A stretch of 11,317 nt of DNA, taken from positions 1 through 11,317 of the forward strand of contig JAOPVM010000240.1 of the NCBI GenBank assembly GCA_025966215.1, written 5' to 3'. Positions 1 to 6,531 of this stretch are shown here, one piece after another. A program made the translations under genes and the position numbers. Below the pieces are notes generated by a model. It was not told where the DNA came from, ran no database searches, and saw only the letters and a program-made list of their open reading frames with translations. Origin of the DNA: Klenkia sp. (GTDB lineage: Bacteria > Actinomycetota > Actinomycetes > Mycobacteriales > Geodermatophilaceae). Position 1 is the first letter of the stretch, and every line of letters begins with the position of its first letter.

Positions 1-2213
1 GCCATCACGGCCTGGTGGTGCTCGATGACCACCACCGAGGTGCCCGACTCGACCAGCCGGTCGAGCAGGCCCAGGAGCTGTGCGACGTCGGCCAGGTGCA
101 GGCCGGTGGTCGGCTCGTCGAGGACGAAGACCCCACCGTGGCCGCCCAGGTGGGTGGCCAGCTTGAGCCGCTGGCGCTCCCCGCCGGACAGCGTCGTGAG
201 CGGCTGGCCCAGCGTCAGGTAGCCCAGTCCGACGTCGACCATCCGGGCGACGATCCTCGCCGCGGCCGGCACCGCCGACTCGCCCGCCGCGAAGAACCCC
301 ACCGCGTCGGAGACCGGCATGGACAGCACCTCGCTGATGTCCTTGCCGCCCAGGTGGTGGACGAGCACGGCGTCGTCGAAGCGGCGCCCCTCGCACTGCT
401 CGCAGGTGGTCGCGACCCCGGCCATCATCGCCAGGTCGGTGTAGACCACCCCGGCGCCGTTGCAGGTGGGGCAGGCGCCCTCGGAGTTGGCGCTGACCAG
501 CGCGGGCTTGACCCCGTTGGCCTTGGCGAAGGCCTTGCGGACGGGCTCGAGCAGGCCGGTGTAGGTGGCCGGGTTGCTCCGTCGGGAGCCGCGGATCGCG
601 CCCTGGTCGACCACGACCACGCCGTCCCGGCCGGCGACCGAGCCGTGCACCAGCGAGCTCTTGCCCGACCCGGCCACCCCGGTGACGACGACCAGCACGC
701 CGAGGGGGACGTCGACGTCGACGTCGCGCAGGTTGTGCTCGTCCGCCCCGCGCACCTCGAGCACACCGGTGGGGGTGCGGACGGCGTCCTTGAGCCGGGC
801 CCGGTCGTCCAGGTGCCGACCGGTGAGGGTGTCGGCGGCCCGCAGCCCCGCGACGGTGCCCTGGAAGACCACCTCGCCGCCGGCGGTGCCCGCGCGCGGC
901 CCGAGGTCCACGACGTGGTCGGCGATCGCGATGGCCTCGGGCTTGTGCTCGACGACCAGCACGGTGTTGCCCTTGTCCCGCAGCTGGAGCAGCAGGGTGT
1001 TCATCCGGGCGATGTCGTGCGGGTGCAGGCCGATGGTGGGCTCGTCGAAGACGTAGGTGACGTCGGTGAGCGAGGACCCCAGGTGCCGGATCATCTTCAC
1101 CCGCTGCGCCTCGCCGCCGCTGAGCGTGCCCGAGGGCCGGTCGAGGGACAGGTAGCCCAGGCCGATCTCCACGAAGGAGTCCAGCGAGTGCCGCAGCGCG
1201 CCCAGCAGCGGTGCGACCGAGGGCTCGTGGAGGCCGTGCACCCAGTCGCGCAGGTCGGTGATCTGCATGGCGCAGGCGTCGGCGATGGAGACCTCTCCGA
1301 TCCGGCTCTCCCGGGCCGCCGCGGTCAGCCGGGTGCCGCCGCAGTCGGGGCAGGTGGTGAAGGCGACGGCCCGGTCGACGAAGGCCCGGATGTGCGGCTG
1401 CATGGCGTCCCGGTCCTTGGCCAGGAACGTCTTGCGGACCTGCGGGAGCAGCCCCAGGTAGGTCAGGTTGATCCCGCTGATCCTGAGCCTGGTGGCCTCG
1501 CGGTGCAGCAGGTCGTCCAGCTCGGTCTCGGTGTAGTCGCGGATCGGCTTGTCCGGGTCGAAGAAACCGCTCTCCCGGTAGATCCGGCCGTACCAGCCGT
1601 CCATCGTGATGCCCGGGATGCTCAGCGCGCCCCCGTTGAGGGACCTGGTGTCGTCGTAGAGCGCGGTCCGGTCGATGTCGCTGACCGTGCCCCGGCCCTC
1701 GCAGGTCGGGCACATGCCGCCGGTGACGGTGAAGGTCTTGCGCTCCTTCACCTGCTTGCCGGCGCGCTCGGTGGTGATCGCGCCGGCACCGCTGACCGAG
1801 GCCACGTTGAACGAGTAGGCCTGCGGTCCGCCGATCTGGGGCCGGGCGAGCCGGCTGAACACGATCCGCAGCACCGCGGCGGCGTCGGTGACCGTGCCGA
1901 CGGTGGAGCGCGGGTTCGCGCCCATCCGCTCCTGGTCGACGATGATCGCCGTGGTCAGGCCGTCGAGGACGTCGACGTCGGGGCGGGCCAGCGTGGGCAT
2001 GAAGCCCTGCACGAACGCGCTGTAGGTCTCGTTGATCATCCGCTGGGACTCCGCGGCGATCGTGCCGAACACCAGCGAGCTCTTGCCCGACCCGGAGACC
2101 CCGGTGAACACGGTCAGCCGACGCTTGGGCAGCTCGACGCTGACGTCCTTGAGGTTGTTCTCCCGGGCGCCCTGCACCCGGATCAGGTCGTGGCTGTCGG
2201 CCGGCGCCGGCAT
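1..2213 (-). CDS. UvrA-like ABC ATPase, short (UvrB-independent) type, 3' end cut off by window
   Basis: Twin ATP-binding-cassette protein of the UvrA family; 737 codons are visible and the C-terminus lies beyond position 1. Seen: Walker A GVSGSGKSS at residues 38-46, signature LSGGEAQR at 364-371, Walker B FDEP near 389-392; second Walker A GVAGSGKSS from 512, second signature LSGGERQR at 675-682 followed by LDEPTTGLH. The C-terminal zinc module is complete (C581, C584, C604, C607; CX2CX19CX2C as in classical UvrA). Only one CxxC (C168/C171) is found where classical UvrA has two, and the segment before it is about 85 residues shorter than usual, fitting loss of the UvrB-binding domain. Such short UvrAs (class II/UvrA2, related to DNA-drug resistance proteins) are thought to act without UvrB. 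The ATG at 2213 follows GAGGGGGG with good spacing. No uvrB or uvrC is nearby. Family certain; role (drug or damage tolerance) inferred. Confidence 0.93.
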   Translation of the reverse strand, partial: MPAPADSHDLIRVQGARENNLKDVSVELPKRRLTVFTGVSGSGKSSLVFGTIAAESQRMINETYSAFVQGFMPTLARPDVDVLDGLTTAIIVDQERMGANPRSTVGTVTDAAAVLRIVFSRLARPQIGGPQAYSFNVASVSGAGAITTERAGKQVKERKTFTVTGGMCPTCEGRGTVSDIDRTALYDDTRSLNGGALSIPGITMDGWYGRIYRESGFFDPDKPIRDYTETELDDLLHREATRLRISGINLTYLGLLPQVRKTFLAKDRDAMQPHIRAFVDRAVAFTTCPDCGGTRLTAAARESRIGEVSIADACAMQITDLRDWVHGLHEPSVAPLLGALRHSLDSFVEIGLGYLSLDRPSGTLSGGEAQRVKMIRHLGSSLTDVTYVFDEPTIGLHPHDIARMNTLLLQLRDKGNTVLVVEHKPEAIAIADHVVDLGPRAGTAGGEVVFQGTVAGLRAADTLTGRHLDDRARLKDAVRTPTGVLEVRGADEHNLRDVDVDVPLGVLVVVTGVAGSGKSSLVHGSVAGRDGVVVVDQGAIRGSRRSNPATYTGLLEPVRKAFAKANGVKPALVSANSEGACPTCNGAGVVYTDLAMMAGVATTCEQCEGRRFDDAVLVHHLGGKDISEVLSMPVSDAVGFFAAGESAVPAAARIVARMVDVGLGYLTLGQPLTTLSGGERQRLKLATHLGGHGGVFVLDEPTTGLHLADVAQLLGLLDRLVESGTSVVVIEHHQAVM

Positions 2214-2301
2214 GGTGTCCCCCCTCGTCGTCCGCGGGTGGTCCGCAGGGTGACAGCGTGTCGACCACCGCCGGAGAAGGCAACGCCTCCCGCGCCGTCG
2301 C

Positions 2302-4557
2302 TCAGACCCGGACGGCGTCCCGGCGCTGTTGCTTGAGCGCGTACATCCGCAGGTCCGCGGCGTGCAGGAGGGTGGCGAAGTCGGTGCCGTCGCGCGGGGA
2401 CACCGCGGCGCCGATGCTCGCCCCCACGGTGACGACCTCGCCGCCCAGCTCGATGGGCTGCGCGACCCCGGCGACGAGGGCGTCGACCACCCGGGCCGCC
2501 TCCCTGTGGGCGTGCTCCGGGTCCAGGCCGGGCAGGGCGACCAGGAACTCGTCGCCGCCGAGCCGGGCCAGCAGATCGGTGCGCCGGAGCAGGCTGCGCA
2601 CCCGGCGGCTGACGACCAGCAGCAGCTCGTCACCCACGGCGTGACCGAACCGGTCGTTGACGGCCTTGAAGCCGTTCAGGTCCACGAACAGCAGGCCCAC
2701 CGCGGTGCTCGCGGCGTCGGCCTCCCAGAGCGCGAGCTCGACCTGTTCCTGCAACCGGCGGCGGTTGGGCAGGCCGGTGAGGGAATCGGTGTAGGCCAGC
2801 CGCTCGATCCGGTCGAGGTACTGCCGGGTGCGCTCCTGCTCGCGGGCCAGCCGCCGCTCGGCCTGCACCCGGGCGGTCACGTCGTCCTGCACGCCGATGT
2901 ACTGCACGACCCGCCCCTGGCCGTCGACGACCGGCGCCAGGTGCAGTTCGTTCCACCACGGCACCTGCTCGGGGCCACGGTGGTTGAGCACCGTCTCCCG
3001 GCACTCCCGTCCGCTGTCGATGGCCGCCCGGATGCGTGCGACGGCCGCGAGATCGGTGTCGGGGGTCTGCAGGAACCGGCAGTTGCGACCCAGCACCTCC
3101 TCGCGGCTGAAGCCCGACAGCCGCTCGAACGCCCGGTTCACGTAGACCATCGGCTGGTCGGGCAACTGCATGTCGACGATCACGACGCCGCTGGTCGTCG
3201 CAGCCATCGCCCGGTGCAGCAGGCCCTCCGCGCCGGGGGCGGTGACGGTGATCTCGGGGGCGCGGGGGGCGGTGACGGCCACGGCCTGTCGGGGCACCGG
3301 CAGGCGGGTCTCCCGCGGGGCGACCCGGGAGACCAGCGCGTGCGCGGCGCGGGCCACCACGTCCCGGTCGTAGGTGAGGGCGTACTCGAACATGCGCTCC
3401 ATCTCCGGGCCTTCGTCCCCCAGGTCGCGGGCCAGGAGCGCGGCGCTGAAGTGCGGGCTGAGGACGGCGACGTCCCACTCGCCGCGCACCTCGTCGGTGG
3501 TGGCCAGCGTGGCGCCACGGACGCCGGGGACCGGCTCGGTGGGCAACCCGTCACCGAGGGCTGCGACGAAGGCCGTGCGTGCGGCCAGCTCGCGGTAGCG
3601 CTCCACGGTCGACGGGGTCAGGTGCCGGGCATCCTGGAAGGTCGCGGCGACGACACAGGTCTCACCCAGTCGCATGGCCTGCCGTTCCAGCTGCTTGCTC
3701 AGCTCGATCAGCAGCAGCTTGGGTGAGCGGCGCAGCTGGGTGCCGACGGGCAGGCAGGCGAAGGGCGAGACGTCGACCTCGGGCGTGTCGGCGGCCACCG
3801 GCGGCAGCACCAGCTCGGCGGTCTCGAACTGCGCGGCCGGGCCGGCCGCCGGGCGGCCGAACAGCCAGCCCTGGCCCAGGGTGGCGCCCAGTGCCAGCGC
3901 CGCGGTGAGGTGCTCGGGGGTCTCGATGCCCTCGGCGAGGACCAGGGCGCCGGTGCGCTCGGCGTACGCGTTGACCGCGTTCATGATCTCCGCGACCGCC
4001 GGGCCGGGACGGTCCTGCACCAGCCGCAGGTCCAGCTTGACCACGTCGGGCTGCAGCAGCGCCATGAACGCCAGGGACATCGCGTCCGCGCCCACGTCGT
4101 CCAGGGCCACGCCCCAGCCGATCTCCCGCACCCTGCGCACCGTCTGCAGCAGCTCGGCCGGTCGCGCGGCCAGCGCGCGCTCGGTGATCTCCACGACCAC
4201 CCGCAGCTCGGCCGGAGCCTGCTGGGCGATGGCCAGCAGCTCGTCGAGCGGGGCGCTGTCGAGCACCTCGGGCTCGACGTTGACGAAGACGGTGAGCGGG
4301 GCCAGCAGGCCCTGCTCGACCGCACCGCGGAAGGCGGCGGTGCGGCAGGCGGCGTCCAGCTCGGCGAGCACGCCGGCCTCCCGGGCGGCCGCGAACAGCG
4401 CGTCCGGGGTCCGCAGCGCACCCTCCGGGCCACGCGCGAGCGCCTCGTAGGCGACCGCGCGGCCGCTGTCGAGATCGACGATGGGTTGGAAGACGCTGGT
4501 CACGGCCTGGGCGGCCAGGACGGAGTGGATGTCGGCGGCGGGAGGCGTTCCGTTCAC
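2302..4557 (-). CDS. EAL-DICT-LOV-GGDEF protein, likely blue-light-regulated c-di-GMP phosphodiesterase/diguanylate cyclase
   Basis: A 751-residue cytosolic signalling protein with no membrane segment. Residues about 12-240 are an EAL phosphodiesterase domain: E38-A-L, N93, E123, D153-D154, K174, E209 and Q229 are present, though the usual DDFGTG loop reads DDVGAD. Residues about 268-412 resemble the actinobacterial DICT sensor domain. Residues about 445-563 are a LOV domain with the flavin motif GRNCRFLQ (photoactive C493) plus N474, N525, N536 and Q557, the expected FMN contacts. A short charged linker (564-588) leads to GGDEF at 667-671 with metal ligand D626 and an RxxD inhibition site (R658-D661) five residues before GGDEF. 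Known of the families: EAL degrades and GGDEF makes c-di-GMP; LOV forms a cysteine-flavin adduct in blue light. Inferred: light shifts the balance. The start is GTG at 4557; AGGGGG abuts it directly, and no in-frame start lies upstream before a stop. Confidence 0.93.
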   Translation of the reverse strand: MNGTPPAADIHSVLAAQAVTSVFQPIVDLDSGRAVAYEALARGPEGALRTPDALFAAAREAGVLAELDAACRTAAFRGAVEQGLLAPLTVFVNVEPEVLDSAPLDELLAIAQQAPAELRVVVEITERALAARPAELLQTVRRVREIGWGVALDDVGADAMSLAFMALLQPDVVKLDLRLVQDRPGPAVAEIMNAVNAYAERTGALVLAEGIETPEHLTAALALGATLGQGWLFGRPAAGPAAQFETAELVLPPVAADTPEVDVSPFACLPVGTQLRRSPKLLLIELSKQLERQAMRLGETCVVAATFQDARHLTPSTVERYRELAARTAFVAALGDGLPTEPVPGVRGATLATTDEVRGEWDVAVLSPHFSAALLARDLGDEGPEMERMFEYALTYDRDVVARAAHALVSRVAPRETRLPVPRQAVAVTAPRAPEITVTAPGAEGLLHRAMAATTSGVVIVDMQLPDQPMVYVNRAFERLSGFSREEVLGRNCRFLQTPDTDLAAVARIRAAIDSGRECRETVLNHRGPEQVPWWNELHLAPVVDGQGRVVQYIGVQDDVTARVQAERRLAREQERTRQYLDRIERLAYTDSLTGLPNRRRLQEQVELALWEADAASTAVGLLFVDLNGFKAVNDRFGHAVGDELLLVVSRRVRSLLRRTDLLARLGGDEFLVALPGLDPEHAHREAARVVDALVAGVAQPIELGGEVVTVGASIGAAVSPRDGTDFATLLHAADLRMYALKQQRRDAVRV

Positions 4558-4638
4558 CCCCCTGGTGTCGGCTCGCCGGGCCGCGCCGTTGAGCGCTGGC
4601 GGGGCACAGCCCCCCGGATGGGGTGCCTGCGGGGCCCG

Positions 4639-4851
4639 TCAGACGCGCAGGTCCTCCACCTTGACGACCCGGCTGGCGGGGTAGGCGCTGACCACGGTCT
4701 GGCCGCCGGTCGTCGTCTGCACGTGGGTGAAGCCCTCGCGCAGCACCACCTTCCGGTCCACGAGCACGGCGACCTGGTCACCGGACCCGACCGGGGCGAG
4801 GTAGACGGTGGCGGTCAGGACGGGGCCGAGGCCGAGGTCGTCGAGGGTCAC
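4639..4851 (-). CDS. 70-residue protein of unknown function downstream of nei
   Basis: Small open frame starting at GTG 4851, only 20 bases after the stop of the DNA glycosylase gene and on the same strand, so probably co-transcribed with it. The product is about 70 residues, begins TLDDLGLGP after the start and ends VVKVEDLRV. It has alternating hydrophobic and polar stretches (VLTATVYLAPV, QVAVLVDRKVVL) that look like a small beta-rich soluble domain. No cysteine cluster, signal peptide or membrane helix is seen. Amino-acid make-up is balanced, unlike the Arg/Pro/Ala-rich shadow frames around it, which supports real coding. The same frame is open further upstream inside the glycosylase gene but there becomes Arg/Pro-rich, so the short start is preferred. 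No good ribosome-binding site is seen. I do not recognise the family. Confidence 0.55.
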   Translation of the reverse strand: MTLDDLGLGPVLTATVYLAPVGSGDQVAVLVDRKVVLREGFTHVQTTTGGQTVVSAYPASRVVKVEDLRV

Positions 4852-4871
4852 GGCGCCCAGTGTGCCGGGGC

Positions 4872-5678
4872 TCAGGTCTGGCAGCTGGGGCACCACCAGG
4901 TGTGCCGGACCTCCGGGTCGTTCGGGATCCCGGCGGAGAAGAGCAGCGGCGTGCCGCAGCGGCGGCAGGCGTCGTCGGTGCGGCCGTACACGTAGTACCG
5001 CTGGCCGGGGCGGGTGTTCCCGGTGGTGACCCGGCCGACCCCGGTGGGCTGCACCGCGAACCGCATCGCCCGGGCCGCCAGCCGGACCAGCGGCTCGACC
5101 TCGACCTCCCCGACCGGGGTGAGCGGGAGGTGTCCGCGCAGGAAGCAGAGCTCGTTGACCCAGACGTTGCCCAGCCCGGTCAGCACCCGCTGGTCCAGCA
5201 GCGCCGCGATCAGCGGCCGGTCGGGCTGGGCCTCCAGGTTCCGGGTCGCCTCGGCGATCAGGTCCCCGACGTCCCGGCCGTCGTCGAGGAGGTCCGGGCC
5301 CAGGTGGCCGACCACGGTGTCCTCGGCGCTGGTGGGCAGCAGCTCGACGACCGGCATCCGCAGCGCGGTCGCGGTGGCCCCGGTGGTCATCAGCACCAGC
5401 CGGGCCTCGGTCATCAGCCGGCGTGGCAGGGTCTTCCCGGCCCCGACGATGCTCCACTGGCCGTCCATCCGGAGGTGGGTGTGCAGCGTGAGCGCCTCGC
5501 CGCCGTGGTCGAAGCGGGTGAGCAGGTGCTTGCCCCGGGACGTCGTGCCGAGCACCCGCGCCCCCCGGAGGTCGGCGGTGGCGTGCCGGGCGACCCGGAA
5601 GTCGCTCTTCTGGACCTCGGTGCCGGTCAGCACACCGAGCCGGCGGGCGAGGCGGTAGATCGTGTCACCTTCAGGCAT
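4872..5678 (-). CDS. nei: Nei/Fpg-family DNA glycosylase (endonuclease VIII-like)
   Basis: Bifunctional DNA glycosylase/AP lyase that removes oxidised bases; 268 residues, normal for the family. The start ATG at 5678 is fixed by chemistry: the product begins MPEGDT, and Met removal exposes the catalytic Pro2 beside E3. Other hallmarks are K50 in SRGKHLL, the helix-two-turn-helix segment LTGLGNVWVNE around 166-176, and a C-terminal zinc finger with C238, C241, C263 and C266, whose loop carries R258 in EVRHTWWCPSCQ. The MPEGDT start fits Nei rather than MutM/Fpg (usually MPELPE), nearest in style to mycobacterial Nei2; exact substrate preference is not decidable here. An open extension to 5828 exists but would bury Pro2, so it is rejected. 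A TACCGT box at 5688-5693 (minus strand) lies nine bases before the ATG and could be a -10 element giving a very short leader. The 70-residue ORF follows after 20 bases. Confidence 0.92.
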   Translation of the reverse strand: MPEGDTIYRLARRLGVLTGTEVQKSDFRVARHATADLRGARVLGTTSRGKHLLTRFDHGGEALTLHTHLRMDGQWSIVGAGKTLPRRLMTEARLVLMTTGATATALRMPVVELLPTSAEDTVVGHLGPDLLDDGRDVGDLIAEATRNLEAQPDRPLIAALLDQRVLTGLGNVWVNELCFLRGHLPLTPVGEVEVEPLVRLAARAMRFAVQPTGVGRVTTGNTRPGQRYYVYGRTDDACRRCGTPLLFSAGIPNDPEVRHTWWCPSCQT

Positions 5679-5754
5679 GAGAGCCCCACGGTAGCCACGG
5701 GGACGCCACGCGGCGCGGGCGTGTCGGAACCCCCGCGCGCGGGCACCGGGTGCA

Positions 5755-5795
5755 CACCGGGCCCTCTGGTCCGGTGCATCCGACAGGAGGGCCCG
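5755..5795 (+). promoter_or_regulatory. Two mutually exclusive hairpins around the Shine-Dalgarno site of the HATPase gene
   Basis: The Shine-Dalgarno AGGAGG is at 5785-5790, seven bases before GTG 5798. CGGGCCCTC at 5758-5766 is perfectly complementary to GAGGGCCCG at 5787-5795, a 9-bp stem with a 20-base loop that would cover most of the Shine-Dalgarno site. A second stem, CACCGG at 5755-5760 with CCGGTG at 5771-5776 (loop 10), uses three of the same bases, so the two cannot form together, and the second leaves the Shine-Dalgarno free. This is seen in sequence; any regulatory role is inference, since GC-rich DNA gives many chance stems and the transcription start is unknown. Confidence 0.3.
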
Positions 5796-5797
5796 TC

Positions 5798-6238
5798 GTG
5801 GACACAGCACGAGCCTGGGTGATGACACCCCCGCCCGCGGGGGACACGCTCTGGACCTGGACCCCCGCCGGTCTCGAGGAGCTGGCCACGGTCCGGCGCG
5901 TGTTCCGCGCCACCCTCACCGGTGACGTCCTGCCCGGGCCGGCGCTGTCGGCCGACCGGGTCGAGGAGTCGGTGCTGGCCCTGGACGAGCTGATGTCCAA
6001 CGGGCTGCGGCACGGGCGGCCGCCGGTGCACGTCGAGGTGCGCGCCGCCGACGCGGGCCTGCTGCTGCTGGTCAGCGACCGGGCGGCCGGGAGCCCGCTG
6101 ATGCCGACGTCGACCCGCGACCCGAGCCTGGGTGGCATGGGCCTGGGCATGGTCGCGCACGTGGCGACGGCCTGCGGCTGGGTGCCCCAGGACGACGTGA
6201 AGACGGTGTGGGCGCTCATGCCGACCGCCCCGCGCTGA
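5798..6238 (+). CDS. Small HATPase_c (anti-sigma/RsbW-like) ATP-binding protein
   Basis: A single-domain GHKL-type ATPase of 146 residues, the size of actinobacterial RsbW/SpoIIAB-like regulators, which bind sigma factors or anti-anti-sigma proteins and phosphorylate the latter. Visible motifs: N box ALDELMSNGLRHG at 61-73 with E64 and N68; G1 box VSDRAAGSP at 92-100 with D94; G2 box GGMGLGMVAHV at 112-122. The start is GTG 5798 because AGGAGG lies seven bases upstream; an earlier in-frame GTG at 5750 would add a low-complexity Gly/Pro stretch and has no such site. The gene is divergent from nei, across a 119-base shared promoter region. No sigma factor or STAS antagonist gene is in the window, so its partner is unknown. 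Orphan proteins of this kind are common in actinobacteria. Family confident, target unknown. Confidence 0.87.
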   Translation: MDTARAWVMTPPPAGDTLWTWTPAGLEELATVRRVFRATLTGDVLPGPALSADRVEESVLALDELMSNGLRHGRPPVHVEVRAADAGLLLLVSDRAAGSPLMPTSTRDPSLGGMGLGMVAHVATACGWVPQDDVKTVWALMPTAPR

Positions 6239-6366
6239 GGGCCCACCGGACACCGGCCCCCCAGCGCAGGCGTCCTCCGCGCCGGGCTCGGGCCCGTGGG
6301 AGACGACGAGTCCGACCGGTCGGCGGAGTCCTCCTCCACGCACCCGACCACTCCCCCGGAGCAGCC

Positions 6367-6468
6367 ATGGGCACCCTCGAGGTCCACGAGTCCACCACCG
6401 TCGACGGGGTCGTCGATGTGCCCACCTGGTCGTTCCCGTACGGGTTCCCCGGGGACGGCCCCGCCTGA
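6367..6468 (+). CDS. Possible 33-residue peptide gene
   Basis: A short open frame from ATG 6367 to TGA 6468, preceded by CGGAG with a five-base gap as a plausible ribosome-binding site. The product starts MGTLEVHESTT and ends in an aromatic, Pro/Gly-rich tail (PTWSFPYGFPGDGPA). All but one codon end in G or C, and the residues are balanced (acidic, Val, aromatic), unlike the Arg-rich frames nearby. It lacks Cys and has no Ser/Thr/Cys-dense core, so it does not look like a lanthipeptide. The same frame is open upstream into the HATPase gene, but that part is Arg/Pro-rich and judged non-coding. It fills much of the 293-base gap between the HATPase and hxlR genes. I do not recognise it; a real micro-protein and chance are both possible. 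Confidence 0.4.
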   Translation: MGTLEVHESTTVDGVVDVPTWSFPYGFPGDGPA

Positions 6469-6486
6469 GCACCCGCCTGAGCACCC
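6463..6486. repeat. 12-bp perfect tandem duplication
   Basis: The unit GCCTGAGCACCC occurs twice head to tail (6463-6474 and 6475-6486). The first copy holds the TGA stop of the possible 33-residue peptide; the second gives another in-frame TGA twelve bases later. It looks like a small slippage duplication. Confidence 0.85.
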
Positions 6487-6531
6487 GCCGGGGTCGCGGT
6501 GCGTCCCGGGGACGAGCCGGTCCCGCGGCTG

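Noticed and set aside
2252..2262. GACA-GCG-TGTC dyad upstream of the UvrA-like gene, considered as a damage-response (SOS-type) operator
   Set aside because: Does not match the actinobacterial LexA box (GAAC-N4-GTTC), arms are only 4 bp, and such dyads are expected by chance.
15..2336. 773-codon open frame on the plus strand, antisense to the UvrA-like gene
   Set aside because: Its product is a low-complexity run rich in Gly, Asp, Val, Arg and His with no domain, as expected antisense to a GC-biased gene; the minus strand carries both ABC domains.
2329..4995. Long plus-strand open frames (2329-3726, 3910-4995) antisense to the c-di-GMP protein
   Set aside because: Low-complexity products without motifs; the minus frame carries EAL, LOV and GGDEF motifs throughout.
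5721..5746. GTGT...GGGCAC considered as a SigB-type promoter for the HATPase gene
   Set aside because: Matches to GTTT and GGGTAT are poor on both elements.
5679..5828. Extension of the glycosylase gene to a start at 5828
   Set aside because: The catalytic proline must be the second residue after the initiator Met at 5678; the extension is Arg/Ala/Pro-rich and crosses the start of the divergent gene.
6239..6260. GGGCC/GGCCC stem just after the HATPase stop, considered as a terminator
   Set aside because: Only 5 bp, no T tract, and similar stems are frequent in this composition.
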